DNA of 9,829 bases from Lentisphaeria bacterium (lineage in GTDB: Bacteria > Verrucomicrobiota > Lentisphaeria > JABSQK01 > UBA12247), in assembly GCA_003477185.1 (NCBI GenBank), contig DMTJ01000374.1, forward strand, positions 1-9,829, in the 5' to 3' direction. Each line of letters opens with the position of its first letter. The first letter of the stretch is position 1. Positions 1 through 7,075 of the stretch are shown here, piece after piece. The translations under genes were made by a program, and so were the position numbers. A model generated the notes under the pieces. That model was given only the letters and a program-made list of their open reading frames with translations, searched no databases and was not told where the DNA came from.

Positions 1-1802
1 GTAAGCGCAGGCTTCCCTTTCACCTGCCCCTGGGGAAAGTTCGCCTTGACGCCGCTCACCGCCAGCTTCCCGGAAGTTGAGACACTTAGCTTCTCCAAGT
101 CCTCCACACGAGCGATCCCCTCTACGCCAATCATGGCGTCGACATCAAGCCCTTCCGGCAGCACGCCGCGCAAAGCAGCCAAACTCTGCACATTCACCCT
201 GTACGCCGGCTCTAGTGCTTCCTGCAGCTTGAACCCTTGGAGTGAAGCAACAACGTCCGTCCCCTGAACCGTGGCACTGATGTCTTTGCCAAGCGCACAG
301 GCGACCACGTAAGACGAGACAGTGATGGTTTCCTCACCTAGACTGCCCTCAGCCTTCACCTGGATATCCAGCAATTCCTTCACTTGCCCACTCACAATGC
401 TGCTGACATTCAAGCCTTTAACGCTAAGCGCCAGCACCGCTTTCTCCCCCACTTTAGCATCCACAGTCACCATTGGCTCGCCAAGATCCTGCCCAGCAAT
501 CCCGCCGGCAATCTTGGCAAACTTAGGCTTGGTCGCAGCTTGCAACGTCAGTGTAGATTGCGCGGGGTCCTCGAGATCGATACGGCCCGCTACATTCGCG
601 GTCAGCACCTCTCCCTTGCCCACACGCAAGGTGCAGCCCCCCTGCTTAACCACTGCCGTCAGCGGCAGCCCCGCAGCCGACCAGTCTGGGATCTCCGCGC
701 GAACGTCCACATCGAGCCCGACATTGCTGAATACCTCGCCCTGTGCTTTGAGGATGCCCTTCTCGAAGCGGATCCCCGCGTTCACAGCTTCCTTCCCCTT
801 CAATTCGACATGCGCATTGAGCATCCCCGCTGCGATCGAAAACGTCTCGTCATTCGGAAGAAACGACTTGGCAAGCGCGATATCAAAGCCAAATAGCGCT
901 GCGCTGAGGTGTGCATCGGGTATCCCTGGTGCATTCAGATCCAGACTTAGCGGCTTCTTCAACTCGACCTTCACCAGCGGCATCGCGTCCGCTGCCTGCA
1001 CTGTCAGCGCCAGCGAATCCACAGTGACGGCAGACAGCCCCGTCAAGCTTGCGCCGCTGGTCAACGTTAGTGTGTACTTGGGCGGTTCCACCCCTGGCGC
1101 CTCGATCACCAAGTCGCGAATCGTCAGGGCCAGATCGAGCACAATCTCCTCCAAAGAATCGCTTACCCTGCCCTTTTCGGTCTGCTCTAGCTCGCCGCGG
1201 ACCGTTGTCGTGCCATCGGTAAACTCAAATCCTGCCCGTACCACGACCTCAAAATCACTCCCGGTCGCGATCTGCGCAGACTCAATGGAGAGGTCTCTTA
1301 CCATAATCTTCATCGGGCCATCAATGACCGTTGCATTCACCTCACTGATCATCACGTCCTCGATCAGGATCGCCGGGATCCCACCAGCAGAAACGGTTGT
1401 GAACTCCGCAGCCGGCGCTGGATCGCTCTTTTTTTTCGCAGCAGCGAGGTCGTACACCAAGTCCACGCCAATAATGTGCAAGCGCGTCACCTCAACCTGC
1501 TGTTGGGTGACAAACGCTACCGCGTTGTAACGAAGGTCAATCTTCTTGGCAGTCAACAGCGAGTCGCCCACCTTCAGGCCAGCAAAGCCAATGTGAGATA
1601 ACGCGGTGAACTCGATTGACTCCGCTTCGATTGGCTGCCCAAGTGCGTCAGCCGCGACCGGCAGCACGTGCGTGCGAATAAATGCGCCCCGGTTGACATA
1701 AAAATGACCCGCTACAGCGATAACGATCAACAGCACGACCGCAGCAACAGCAAGTTTCAGCAGTGCTCTTACGAATGTTTTTTTTGGACGATCAGCAGCC
1801 AT
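1..1802 (-). CDS. AsmA/DUF748-like envelope protein, 3' end beyond window
   Basis: An uninterrupted reading frame of 600 codons runs from an ATG at 1802 off the left edge; no stop is reached, so the C-terminus is missing. The N-terminus is basic (MAADRPKKTFVR) and is followed by one hydrophobic span at about residues 15-36, which fits a signal anchor with the rest in the periplasm. Residues 50-120 (ALGQP, IEFTALSHIGFAGLKVGD, LRYN, then a 'V..L.I.GVDLVYD' strand) resemble the start of AsmA/DUF748/TamB-type proteins. The remainder is a long series of amphipathic beta-strands with repeated 'L.G...L.V' patterns. Such proteins are thought to carry phospholipid between inner and outer membrane or assist outer-membrane biogenesis. 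The start is supported by an AAGGA eight bases upstream that overlaps the stop of the preceding gene; the gap is 11 bases, so the genes are probably cotranscribed. Two eight-A runs lie in the coding strand (1778-1785 and 1429-1436). The CDS call is firm; the family is a likely assignment from pattern only. Confidence 0.85.
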   Translation of the reverse strand, partial: MAADRPKKTFVRALLKLAVAAVVLLIVIAVAGHFYVNRGAFIRTHVLPVAADALGQPIEAESIEFTALSHIGFAGLKVGDSLLTAKKIDLRYNAVAFVTQQQVEVTRLHIIGVDLVYDLAAAKKKSDPAPAAEFTTVSAGGIPAILIEDVMISEVNATVIDGPMKIMVRDLSIESAQIATGSDFEVVVRAGFEFTDGTTTVRGELEQTEKGRVSDSLEEIVLDLALTIRDLVIEAPGVEPPKYTLTLTSGASLTGLSAVTVDSLALTVQAADAMPLVKVELKKPLSLDLNAPGIPDAHLSAALFGFDIALAKSFLPNDETFSIAAGMLNAHVELKGKEAVNAGIRFEKGILKAQGEVFSNVGLDVDVRAEIPDWSAAGLPLTAVVKQGGCTLRVGKGEVLTANVAGRIDLEDPAQSTLTLQAATKPKFAKIAGGIAGQDLGEPMVTVDAKVGEKAVLALSVKGLNVSSIVSGQVKELLDIQVKAEGSLGEETITVSSYVVACALGKDISATVQGTDVVASLQGFKLQEALEPAYRVNVQSLAALRGVLPEGLDVDAMIGVEGIARVEDLEKLSVSTSGKLAVSGVKANFPQGQVKGKPAL

Positions 1803-1810
1803 ATCTTTGA

Positions 1811-1815
1811 TCCTT
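1811..1815 (-). promoter_or_regulatory. Ribosome binding site of the AsmA-like gene
   Basis: AAGGA lies eight bases before the ATG at 1802. Its two leading A residues are the last two bases of the TAA stop of the upstream TPR/WD40-like gene, so termination and re-initiation are close enough for translational coupling. Confidence 0.7.
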
Positions 1816-3556
1816 AATTTTTTTGTTCATGTACCGGCCCATCAGCCACTGGACTCGGTGCCTGGGTTTGCGGAGTCCGCAAACGGCCTGGAACGCTCCA
1901 CAGCGTAATCTCACGGTTCGCCAGTGTTGCGATACCACCATCCGGGTGAAACGCAACATCCTCGATCTCGCCACTGGCGACCTTGCCCAGCACATCCCCT
2001 TCCACGGCGTGAATCACGAGCTCTCCGCGATGATATACCACGATCTGCCGGCCGTCCTGCGAAGTTCGCACCATCGACCACGGACCCCGCAGTTCCTTGA
2101 TCAGCTCGCCATCCTGGGCAGAATAGATGCGTAGCACATCCGTATGTTCCACGGCTTCAACCGCGACCGCTGTATTCCCGGCAAACCACATGCGCCGCAC
2201 CAGGCCGTTCAGAGGAACCCGCGCGAGTTCGTCGCCTGATTCCGCGTCATAGGTCTGCAGCGTCCGATCTGCGATCACCGCAGCAATCTTGCTATCAGCA
2301 CTCATCTCCAAAAAGCGAAAGTCCACGTGCTGCAACGAGCCTGGTGGTACCGGTGCGGGCTCCGGAGCACACCGTTTTTCGGTAGGCTCTTCTTCGTCAG
2401 AGGCGTACACCCAGCGCGCCTGCTCAGTGCTCGCAACCAACAGGCTCTCCTCGAACGAAAGCGTCGCCTTATTGGGGGCGCTCCGGTAGTGCCCGACTGG
2501 CTTGAACCATGCACCGTAGTAGCTGCGAACTCCGCAAAGCCTGGCAAGCATCCGCGCAAGACGGACCTCCGCTTCGTCATCCCCCTCAGGTGGTTCCTTG
2601 GCTGCCTCAATGAGCACAGTTCCGGCAGCATCCCAGTCCTTCGCATCAATCGCAGCCTGCGCCTGCAACAGGGCCTCCCAGTACGCTGCGCGGTCTCGCA
2701 GCTCCAAGAGTACGGCGTCTGCTGGCGCCAGTTGCAGGGCTTGATCGGCCGCCATGCGCGCAGTCTCCCAGTCTTCTTTCATGGCAGAGCGGTATGCGCT
2801 TTGGGCGTGGATCGTGAAGAGCGCCTCATTGCAGAGCTCACGCGCCGGGTGCGACAAGGGCGAAAGCGCCAGCGCGGCCGAGGCATAGCGATGCGCTTCC
2901 TTCCAATTTTGATTGGCGGCCTCTTCCTTGGCGATGGTCAGCGGCACCAAATGCATCACCCGCCTGTCGCCCGTGAGGGCAGCGATCAACTTGCCGGTTT
3001 CTTCCGCCTCCTCCCAGCTTCTGGCGGCCAACTGCCCCTGCAACTCGCGCTCCATAATATCGCGCAGTGATTTCTGCATAGTGCGACTGTCTTCGCTCGG
3101 GAAGCTGTGGGTCAACTCCGACAATGCCGCCAGCGAGTCTGAATCTCCACGTTCCACTGCCGCGACCAGCCTCTTCCGGTATTGATCGCTCTGGACCAGA
3201 AAGCGCAGCCCCCCGATTGCATAGCGCCCCGGAATGAGCGGCGCACGCGGGACCCATTCGATCATTTCCGGCTGGCCTTTAACCGGCCGTGCACGGCAGA
3301 GCACCGGCGCCGCGCCAGCTTGGCGTTGGCTTCGCAGGTCTAGCTCGACCTGCCCTAGGGCCACCCGCTTGCTAAAAAGAAGAAAGGAGGTGGGAATATG
3401 CTCCAAGGCCCGGGAGTCCTCGGTCAGTTCGACCCACTCGCCCGCCTGCTCCGCATAGACTCCGTAAAACTCTGGGCGATCTCCTGCCGCCGCCGTGACC
3501 ACGAGCAGGACAACGAGCGTAAGCTTATTCAGCAACAATCTGGACAATGGAGTCAC
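1814..3556 (-). CDS. Secreted TPR-like / WD40-like repeat protein, unknown function
   Basis: This is a 580-residue protein with a GTG start at 3556, overlapping the preceding Sel1 gene by 32 bases. A hydrophobic stretch (LTLVVLLVVTAAAG, about residues 12-25) looks like a Sec signal peptide with cleavage near the AAAG; no lipobox cysteine is seen. Residues 30-120 form an unassigned beta-rich domain. Residues 125-335 are alpha-helical with TPR-like pairs (for example NWKEAHRYASAALALSP and DWETARMAADQALQLAP). After an acidic and proline-rich linker (about 385-405), residues 409-556 contain WD40-like strands ('DGRQIVVY', 'IEDVAFHPDGGIATLANREITLWSV'). That is only about three or four blades, fewer than a closed propeller usually needs. 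No catalytic motif is visible, so a periplasmic scaffold is the most economical reading. No good Shine-Dalgarno precedes the GTG; several in-frame TTG codons (3547, 3538, 3535) are alternatives, but the overlap suggests coupled translation from the gene upstream. Confidence 0.85.
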   Translation of the reverse strand: MTPLSRLLLNKLTLVVLLVVTAAAGDRPEFYGVYAEQAGEWVELTEDSRALEHIPTSFLLFSKRVALGQVELDLRSQRQAGAAPVLCRARPVKGQPEMIEWVPRAPLIPGRYAIGGLRFLVQSDQYRKRLVAAVERGDSDSLAALSELTHSFPSEDSRTMQKSLRDIMERELQGQLAARSWEEAEETGKLIAALTGDRRVMHLVPLTIAKEEAANQNWKEAHRYASAALALSPLSHPARELCNEALFTIHAQSAYRSAMKEDWETARMAADQALQLAPADAVLLELRDRAAYWEALLQAQAAIDAKDWDAAGTVLIEAAKEPPEGDDEAEVRLARMLARLCGVRSYYGAWFKPVGHYRSAPNKATLSFEESLLVASTEQARWVYASDEEEPTEKRCAPEPAPVPPGSLQHVDFRFLEMSADSKIAAVIADRTLQTYDAESGDELARVPLNGLVRRMWFAGNTAVAVEAVEHTDVLRIYSAQDGELIKELRGPWSMVRTSQDGRQIVVYHRGELVIHAVEGDVLGKVASGEIEDVAFHPDGGIATLANREITLWSVPGRLRTPQTQAPSPVADGPVHEQKN

Positions 3557-6011
3557 GGAGCTGAATCATCATCTGATCAGGCGAGTTCGCGTACAACATG
3601 ACTCGGGCCACTCTGCGGTCGATCTCGATCTCGCGAAATGCGAGCTGCACGTGGGCAATGCGCAGCCCGAACGAATAGCGACTCGCGAGCGGACCTGTTG
3701 CCTCAGGTGGAAGCGGGGCGACGTGCTTGCCCACCACCATGCCGATCACCTGGCCGTCGTCGCCCACGATTGGCGCGCCGTCATAGGAGCTTGGCAACTC
3801 GCCGATCATGCCGCAAAACTGCGTGTGACCGACCACCCTCGGCTCCGCAACCGCAGCCTGTATAAAGCCGGGCGTGATCTCCTCGCCTTCGCCGCTCACT
3901 CCGAGTGCAAAGAAGCGGTCTCGTTTCGAGAGCCTGGCACCACTCATCCAAAATGCAGGGGGCAGTGAGAACCGGCCGGTGGGCTTGAGCAGTGCTAAAT
4001 TCTCTTTCGCATCTGAGAACACCAACTCCATGTTGCGTTCCTTTCCCTGAATCATCGCGATGATCTCGCGGCGCCCGGAGACCACATGGAAGGCGGTCGC
4101 AATCAGACCGTTCTCCGTGACCCAACCAGTTCCACGGGCAATTTTCGGCCGCGTCGCGGGGAGCCCGATCACTGTTTGCGTGGGCACTCCCGGTGAAGGC
4201 GGTGACTCCAGATCCAGCCCCAGCTCCTTGCTCAACTGTCGCAAAATCCCTAGTTTTTCCGGGGAAACGGCGACCGCCCGCGTGGGGGTGCCGGTCGCGT
4301 GCGAGGGCTGAGTTGACTCCTGTGTCCTGGACGAAGGCCCTGCACCCGATGGTGCACCTGCAGCCATGTGGAGTTCTGCCGCGGCCATAGCCTTATTCAC
4401 AACCTCGGGCACGGTCGGCGCAATGCTAAAGGGCTCAGCCTTTACGAACTCAACTTTGATGCGCGGTATCGAGTTGGTCAACTCGCTTGTTCTGATATTC
4501 GAAGCCAGCGGTGACCAGGCATAGTTGGCAACAAACATCGCACGCAAGTCTCCAGCCTCCTCGCTCGGCGGCAAGAAGTTTATGCGCCGCAGCTCCGTGC
4601 GCGCCGCATCTCTAGCCAGCTCCATACCGCGCGTTATGTCCTTGGCCACGCCAATCCCCTGCTGGTACATGCGGCCCAGCTTGCTCTGCGCCGCTGCGTG
4701 ACCTGAGTCTGCCGCCTTCGTATACCACTCGGCCGCTGCTTCGTAATCCACCTCAAGCCCCATATCTCCAGTCTGGTAAGCATGCCCGATGTAGACTTCT
4801 GCATCATGGTCCCCGCCCTCAGCAGCACGCTGAAAGCACTCCATCGCGCGATGTGGGTCCTTCTTTACGCCATTCCCCTCCAAATGCATGATTGCGATCT
4901 GCGTGACTGCCGAAGCACTGCCAGCTCTTTCCGCGTCGCGGAACGACTTCATCGCGTCGCGAAAGTCGCGCTGATCCAGATCCCCCATCCCGCTGAGTTG
5001 CAGTTTCCCCAGCAATGTCATTCCCTCCGCGGAGCCGCGGTTCGCCGCCCGCTCGTAATAGGCATACGCCTTCGCATAATCCGGCCTCTTTTGCGGATCT
5101 AGGATTCCCATTTCGTAGATTTCCCCCAGAGCCAGCAGTGCCGGCGGATGGCCAACCAGTGCAGCCTGCTCATACCAGTGAAGCGCCTTGGCGACGTCCT
5201 GATCCATGCCAACGCCATGCAGATGGATGCGTGCTAAGGTCTCAATAGCTGCCATGTTCTCATTGCGAGCGGATGCCTCAAGCCATTCCAAGGCCACTTG
5301 ATCCAGCTTCTGACTCTGGCGAGTGCCAATAGTCAACAGTGCTCGAAACAGCTGCGCGTCCGTGTTGCCATTTGCCGCCGCCGCATCGGCCCACTCCTGG
5401 GCCATCCCCAAGTCCTTGTCCACGCCATGCCCGGTAGCATGGATCAGCGACATAAAGAACTGTGCGCTGTTATTCTGCGTTTCTGTGGCTTGGTGCGCGT
5501 GCAGGATTCCCTGCTGAAAATCGGTCGTAATCCCGAAGCCATTGTGATACATCCAGGCCAGGTTAGCGATTGAAGGCGCATGCCCTTTGGCCGCGGCTAT
5601 CTTGTAGTACGTCACGGCTTCACGCGGCGATTGCTCACCACCCAGCCCACTTAGAGCCATCGCAGCGTACAAGTACATCCCATCCAAATGACCGGCATCC
5701 GCGGCCTTTCGCGCCCAGTCGCGCCCCCTCTCCGGCGATACCGCCTTGTCACGCACGGACATCAGCGCAAGTTCATACATCGCCTTACTGTGGCCTTCCT
5801 TCGCCGACCGCTTAAACAGGTCTTCTGCCTCCAACAGTTTGTTGCTACTGAGCGCTTGGTAGGCTCGATCAAACGCCGTCACGCCAACAGAAAGCAACGA
5901 CAGCTTTCGAGCATCGGAGCCATCGCCCGAGTTTACATTTGGCGGCGGAGCTTGCCACACGATTAGGGTGGCGACGACAACAACACCGTACCAACAGAAT
6001 AATCTTACCAT
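3525..6011 (-). CDS. Sel1-repeat protein with C-terminal trypsin-like pseudoprotease domain
   Basis: I chose the ATG at 6011 (828 residues) over a TTG at 6029 because GAGGG lies nine bases before the ATG. A short hydrophobic segment (about residues 7-20, YGVVVVATLIVW) is a signal anchor or signal peptide. Residues about 60-470 hold roughly ten or eleven Sel1-type helical repeats of 36-40 residues, with signatures such as 'A..WY.KAADSGHAAAQSKLGRMYQQGIGV'. Residues 520-600 are a Pro/Ala/Ser/Thr-rich linker. Residues about 626-790 match the trypsin-like peptidase fold (GTGWVTENGLIATAFHVVSG, then ENLALLK, then SYDGAPIVGDDGQVIGMV). His642 keeps the catalytic histidine position, but the Asp of the usual DLALL is Asn671 and the Ser of GxSGGP is Asp744, so peptidase activity is unlikely. 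Sel1 repeats usually mediate protein contacts; a binding or sensing role in the periplasm is inferred. The gap from the upstream gene is 37 bases, and the downstream gene starts inside this one. Confidence 0.9.
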   Translation of the reverse strand: MVRLFCWYGVVVVATLIVWQAPPPNVNSGDGSDARKLSLLSVGVTAFDRAYQALSSNKLLEAEDLFKRSAKEGHSKAMYELALMSVRDKAVSPERGRDWARKAADAGHLDGMYLYAAMALSGLGGEQSPREAVTYYKIAAAKGHAPSIANLAWMYHNGFGITTDFQQGILHAHQATETQNNSAQFFMSLIHATGHGVDKDLGMAQEWADAAAANGNTDAQLFRALLTIGTRQSQKLDQVALEWLEASARNENMAAIETLARIHLHGVGMDQDVAKALHWYEQAALVGHPPALLALGEIYEMGILDPQKRPDYAKAYAYYERAANRGSAEGMTLLGKLQLSGMGDLDQRDFRDAMKSFRDAERAGSASAVTQIAIMHLEGNGVKKDPHRAMECFQRAAEGGDHDAEVYIGHAYQTGDMGLEVDYEAAAEWYTKAADSGHAAAQSKLGRMYQQGIGVAKDITRGMELARDAARTELRRINFLPPSEEAGDLRAMFVANYAWSPLASNIRTSELTNSIPRIKVEFVKAEPFSIAPTVPEVVNKAMAAAELHMAAGAPSGAGPSSRTQESTQPSHATGTPTRAVAVSPEKLGILRQLSKELGLDLESPPSPGVPTQTVIGLPATRPKIARGTGWVTENGLIATAFHVVSGRREIIAMIQGKERNMELVFSDAKENLALLKPTGRFSLPPAFWMSGARLSKRDRFFALGVSGEGEEITPGFIQAAVAEPRVVGHTQFCGMIGELPSSYDGAPIVGDDGQVIGMVVGKHVAPLPPEATGPLASRYSFGLRIAHVQLAFREIEIDRRVARVMLYANSPDQMMIQLRDSIVQIVAE

Positions 6012-6020
6012 GACAACAAA

Positions 6021-6025
6021 CCCTC
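6021..6025 (-). promoter_or_regulatory. Ribosome binding site deciding the Sel1 gene start
   Basis: GAGGG lies nine bases upstream of the ATG at 6011. The longer TTG start at 6029 sits upstream of this motif and has no comparable site at proper spacing, so the ATG is preferred and the first six residues of the longer form are probably untranslated. Confidence 0.6.
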
Positions 6026-6048
6026 GCAACCTATAAGATTCAGAACTG

Positions 6049-6786
6049 CTACCTTACCTTCAAACGCAGCGAAGCGTTACTGTCCTCCGCACTTTTCGAG
6101 ACAACATGCAAGACATCATCGCGAATCTCAACCGTTTTGGCACGTGACAGAATCTTCTGTACCTGTTCATGCTGGGACACGCGATCAATCACGGTATCGG
6201 GCCGCCGCAGCAGCGTAGTCGGAATCGCAATGCCGTTTAGACTGAGTTCATTGAATTTCACGGTCAGCACTCCCTCGGAGGTGCTTATCTCCACGTCATA
6301 GGTTGCGTTAAAATAGCCGCCTCCGCCACTATCCGGCCTGTCCCCAGATGCCTTGGACACCAGATTTCGCGGGATGCTGAGTTGACCAATCATCCGATCG
6401 CCATCTATCTCCACCCGAGACTTGACACCAGCGGCTCTCATCAACGGGTTTGCTGACAGTAAGGTGTTCAGTTCCTCCGTGCGGTAGCTGAATGCTTCCC
6501 CGGTGCCAAGTTTCAGGGCCTGGAAGGTCCGCTCAACGCTGCGGTTCACCCGTGCCACTTCCTCCTTACTCGGCCGATAGGGAGCAATCTGCAGCGGGGC
6601 CGCCGTCTTTGCCGCGCGGTTGATATCCGCCGCTTTCTTTGCCCACGTCACTGCCAGGCCAATCACGACTACCACCGCGGTCAGGAGTCCAGCAGATAGG
6701 CCCAAACCGCCCAGCAAACAGCCACGAGGAATTCCTCCACGGCGCTTCTTCGTTACAGCTTCAGGCTCCGCCCTCTGTTCGGTCAT
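6049..6786 (-). CDS. Single-span membrane protein with periplasmic beta-rich domain
   Basis: This is a 245-residue protein, first gene of the minus-strand operon. The ATG at 6786 is chosen over an upstream GTG (6831) because GGAG lies five bases before it. The cytoplasmic N-terminus is short and basic (VTKKRRGG at residues 11-18). A glycine- and valine-rich transmembrane segment spans about residues 23-48, giving an N-in topology with the remaining 200 residues outside. The outer part has a helix (about 73-92), a segment 'FSYRTEELNTLLSANPLM' (99-116), and alternating strands (RVEIDGDRMIGQLSIP; GVLTVKFNELSLNGIAIP; TVEIRDDVLHVV). The 'T.EELN.LL' segment followed by beta-strands faintly recalls YpmS/DUF2140-type and other tubular lipid-binding-like domains, but that resemblance is weak. 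No catalytic residues are evident. Its place at the head of an operon that also encodes an AsmA-like protein suggests an envelope accessory role. I do not recognise a named family. Confidence 0.8.
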   Translation of the reverse strand: MTEQRAEPEAVTKKRRGGIPRGCLLGGLGLSAGLLTAVVVVIGLAVTWAKKAADINRAAKTAAPLQIAPYRPSKEEVARVNRSVERTFQALKLGTGEAFSYRTEELNTLLSANPLMRAAGVKSRVEIDGDRMIGQLSIPRNLVSKASGDRPDSGGGGYFNATYDVEISTSEGVLTVKFNELSLNGIAIPTTLLRRPDTVIDRVSQHEQVQKILSRAKTVEIRDDVLHVVSKSAEDSNASLRLKVR

Positions 6787-7075
6787 GCTGGCTCCGGCAA
6801 AATCAAGTGGCGGGTAGGGTACTCGGATCACCCCATATCTTCAAGCTCATTTGTACCAAAAATCCCTAAATTTTACGCATTCCGTTTTCACTCGAGCATT
6901 ATTCCTCAGCTCATGATCCTACTCCTGGCCGTCAGAACTGCGATGGTGAGAGGCCCCTTCGCGATGTACTGTATCGGTCCACCTCCGCGGGCTTCCCGCT
7001 GACCATCCCCCCAAAGGTTGTACCGACGATGATGATTGAATCCTGCGCCTGCCTAAGCCGCCTTCGAGTCCACAT
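6787..7075. promoter_or_regulatory. Divergent intergenic region between operon and acyltransferase gene
   Basis: This 289-base stretch must contain the starts of transcription for both directions. The part near 6850-6900 is AT-rich compared with the rest, and TAAAAT on the minus strand (6870-6875) could be a -10 element, but there is no convincing -35 partner. No clear sigma-70 promoter is seen for the plus strand. A small hairpin (GCGGG / CCCGC with a three-base loop, 6987-6999) lies in the presumed leader of the acyltransferase mRNA. A 16-codon reading frame (7029-7079) ends on the acyltransferase start codon. No operator-like long inverted repeat was found by eye. Confidence 0.4.
6792..6795 (-). 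promoter_or_regulatory. Ribosome binding site of the first operon gene
   Basis: GGAG sits five bases upstream of the ATG at 6786. The longer GTG start at 6831 lacks such a site. Confidence 0.55.

Noticed and set aside
322..1530. 402-codon plus-strand reading frame opposite the AsmA-like gene
   Set aside because: Its translation is a Ser/Thr/Pro/Ala-rich string without domain signatures and it lies wholly antisense to a 600-codon frame with a binding site, a membrane anchor and coherent beta-strand patterns. It is a by-product of GC-rich antisense codons.
2327..3070. 247-codon plus-strand reading frame opposite the TPR/WD40-like gene
   Set aside because: It is antisense to a well-supported gene, has no binding site, and its Arg/Leu/Cys-rich translation shows no recognisable domain.
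6787..6831. Longer GTG-started form of the first operon gene (15 extra residues)
   Set aside because: The GTG has no Shine-Dalgarno, whereas the internal ATG has GGAG at five-base spacing and gives a normal charged N-terminus before the membrane span.
6987..6999. GCGGG/CCCGC hairpin as a terminator
   Set aside because: The stem has only five pairs, there is no T-run, and no gene ends just upstream in either direction.
6913..7002. 29-codon plus-strand reading frame in the divergent intergenic region
   Set aside because: It has no ribosome binding site or recognisable motif, and such short frames are expected by chance in 289 bases.
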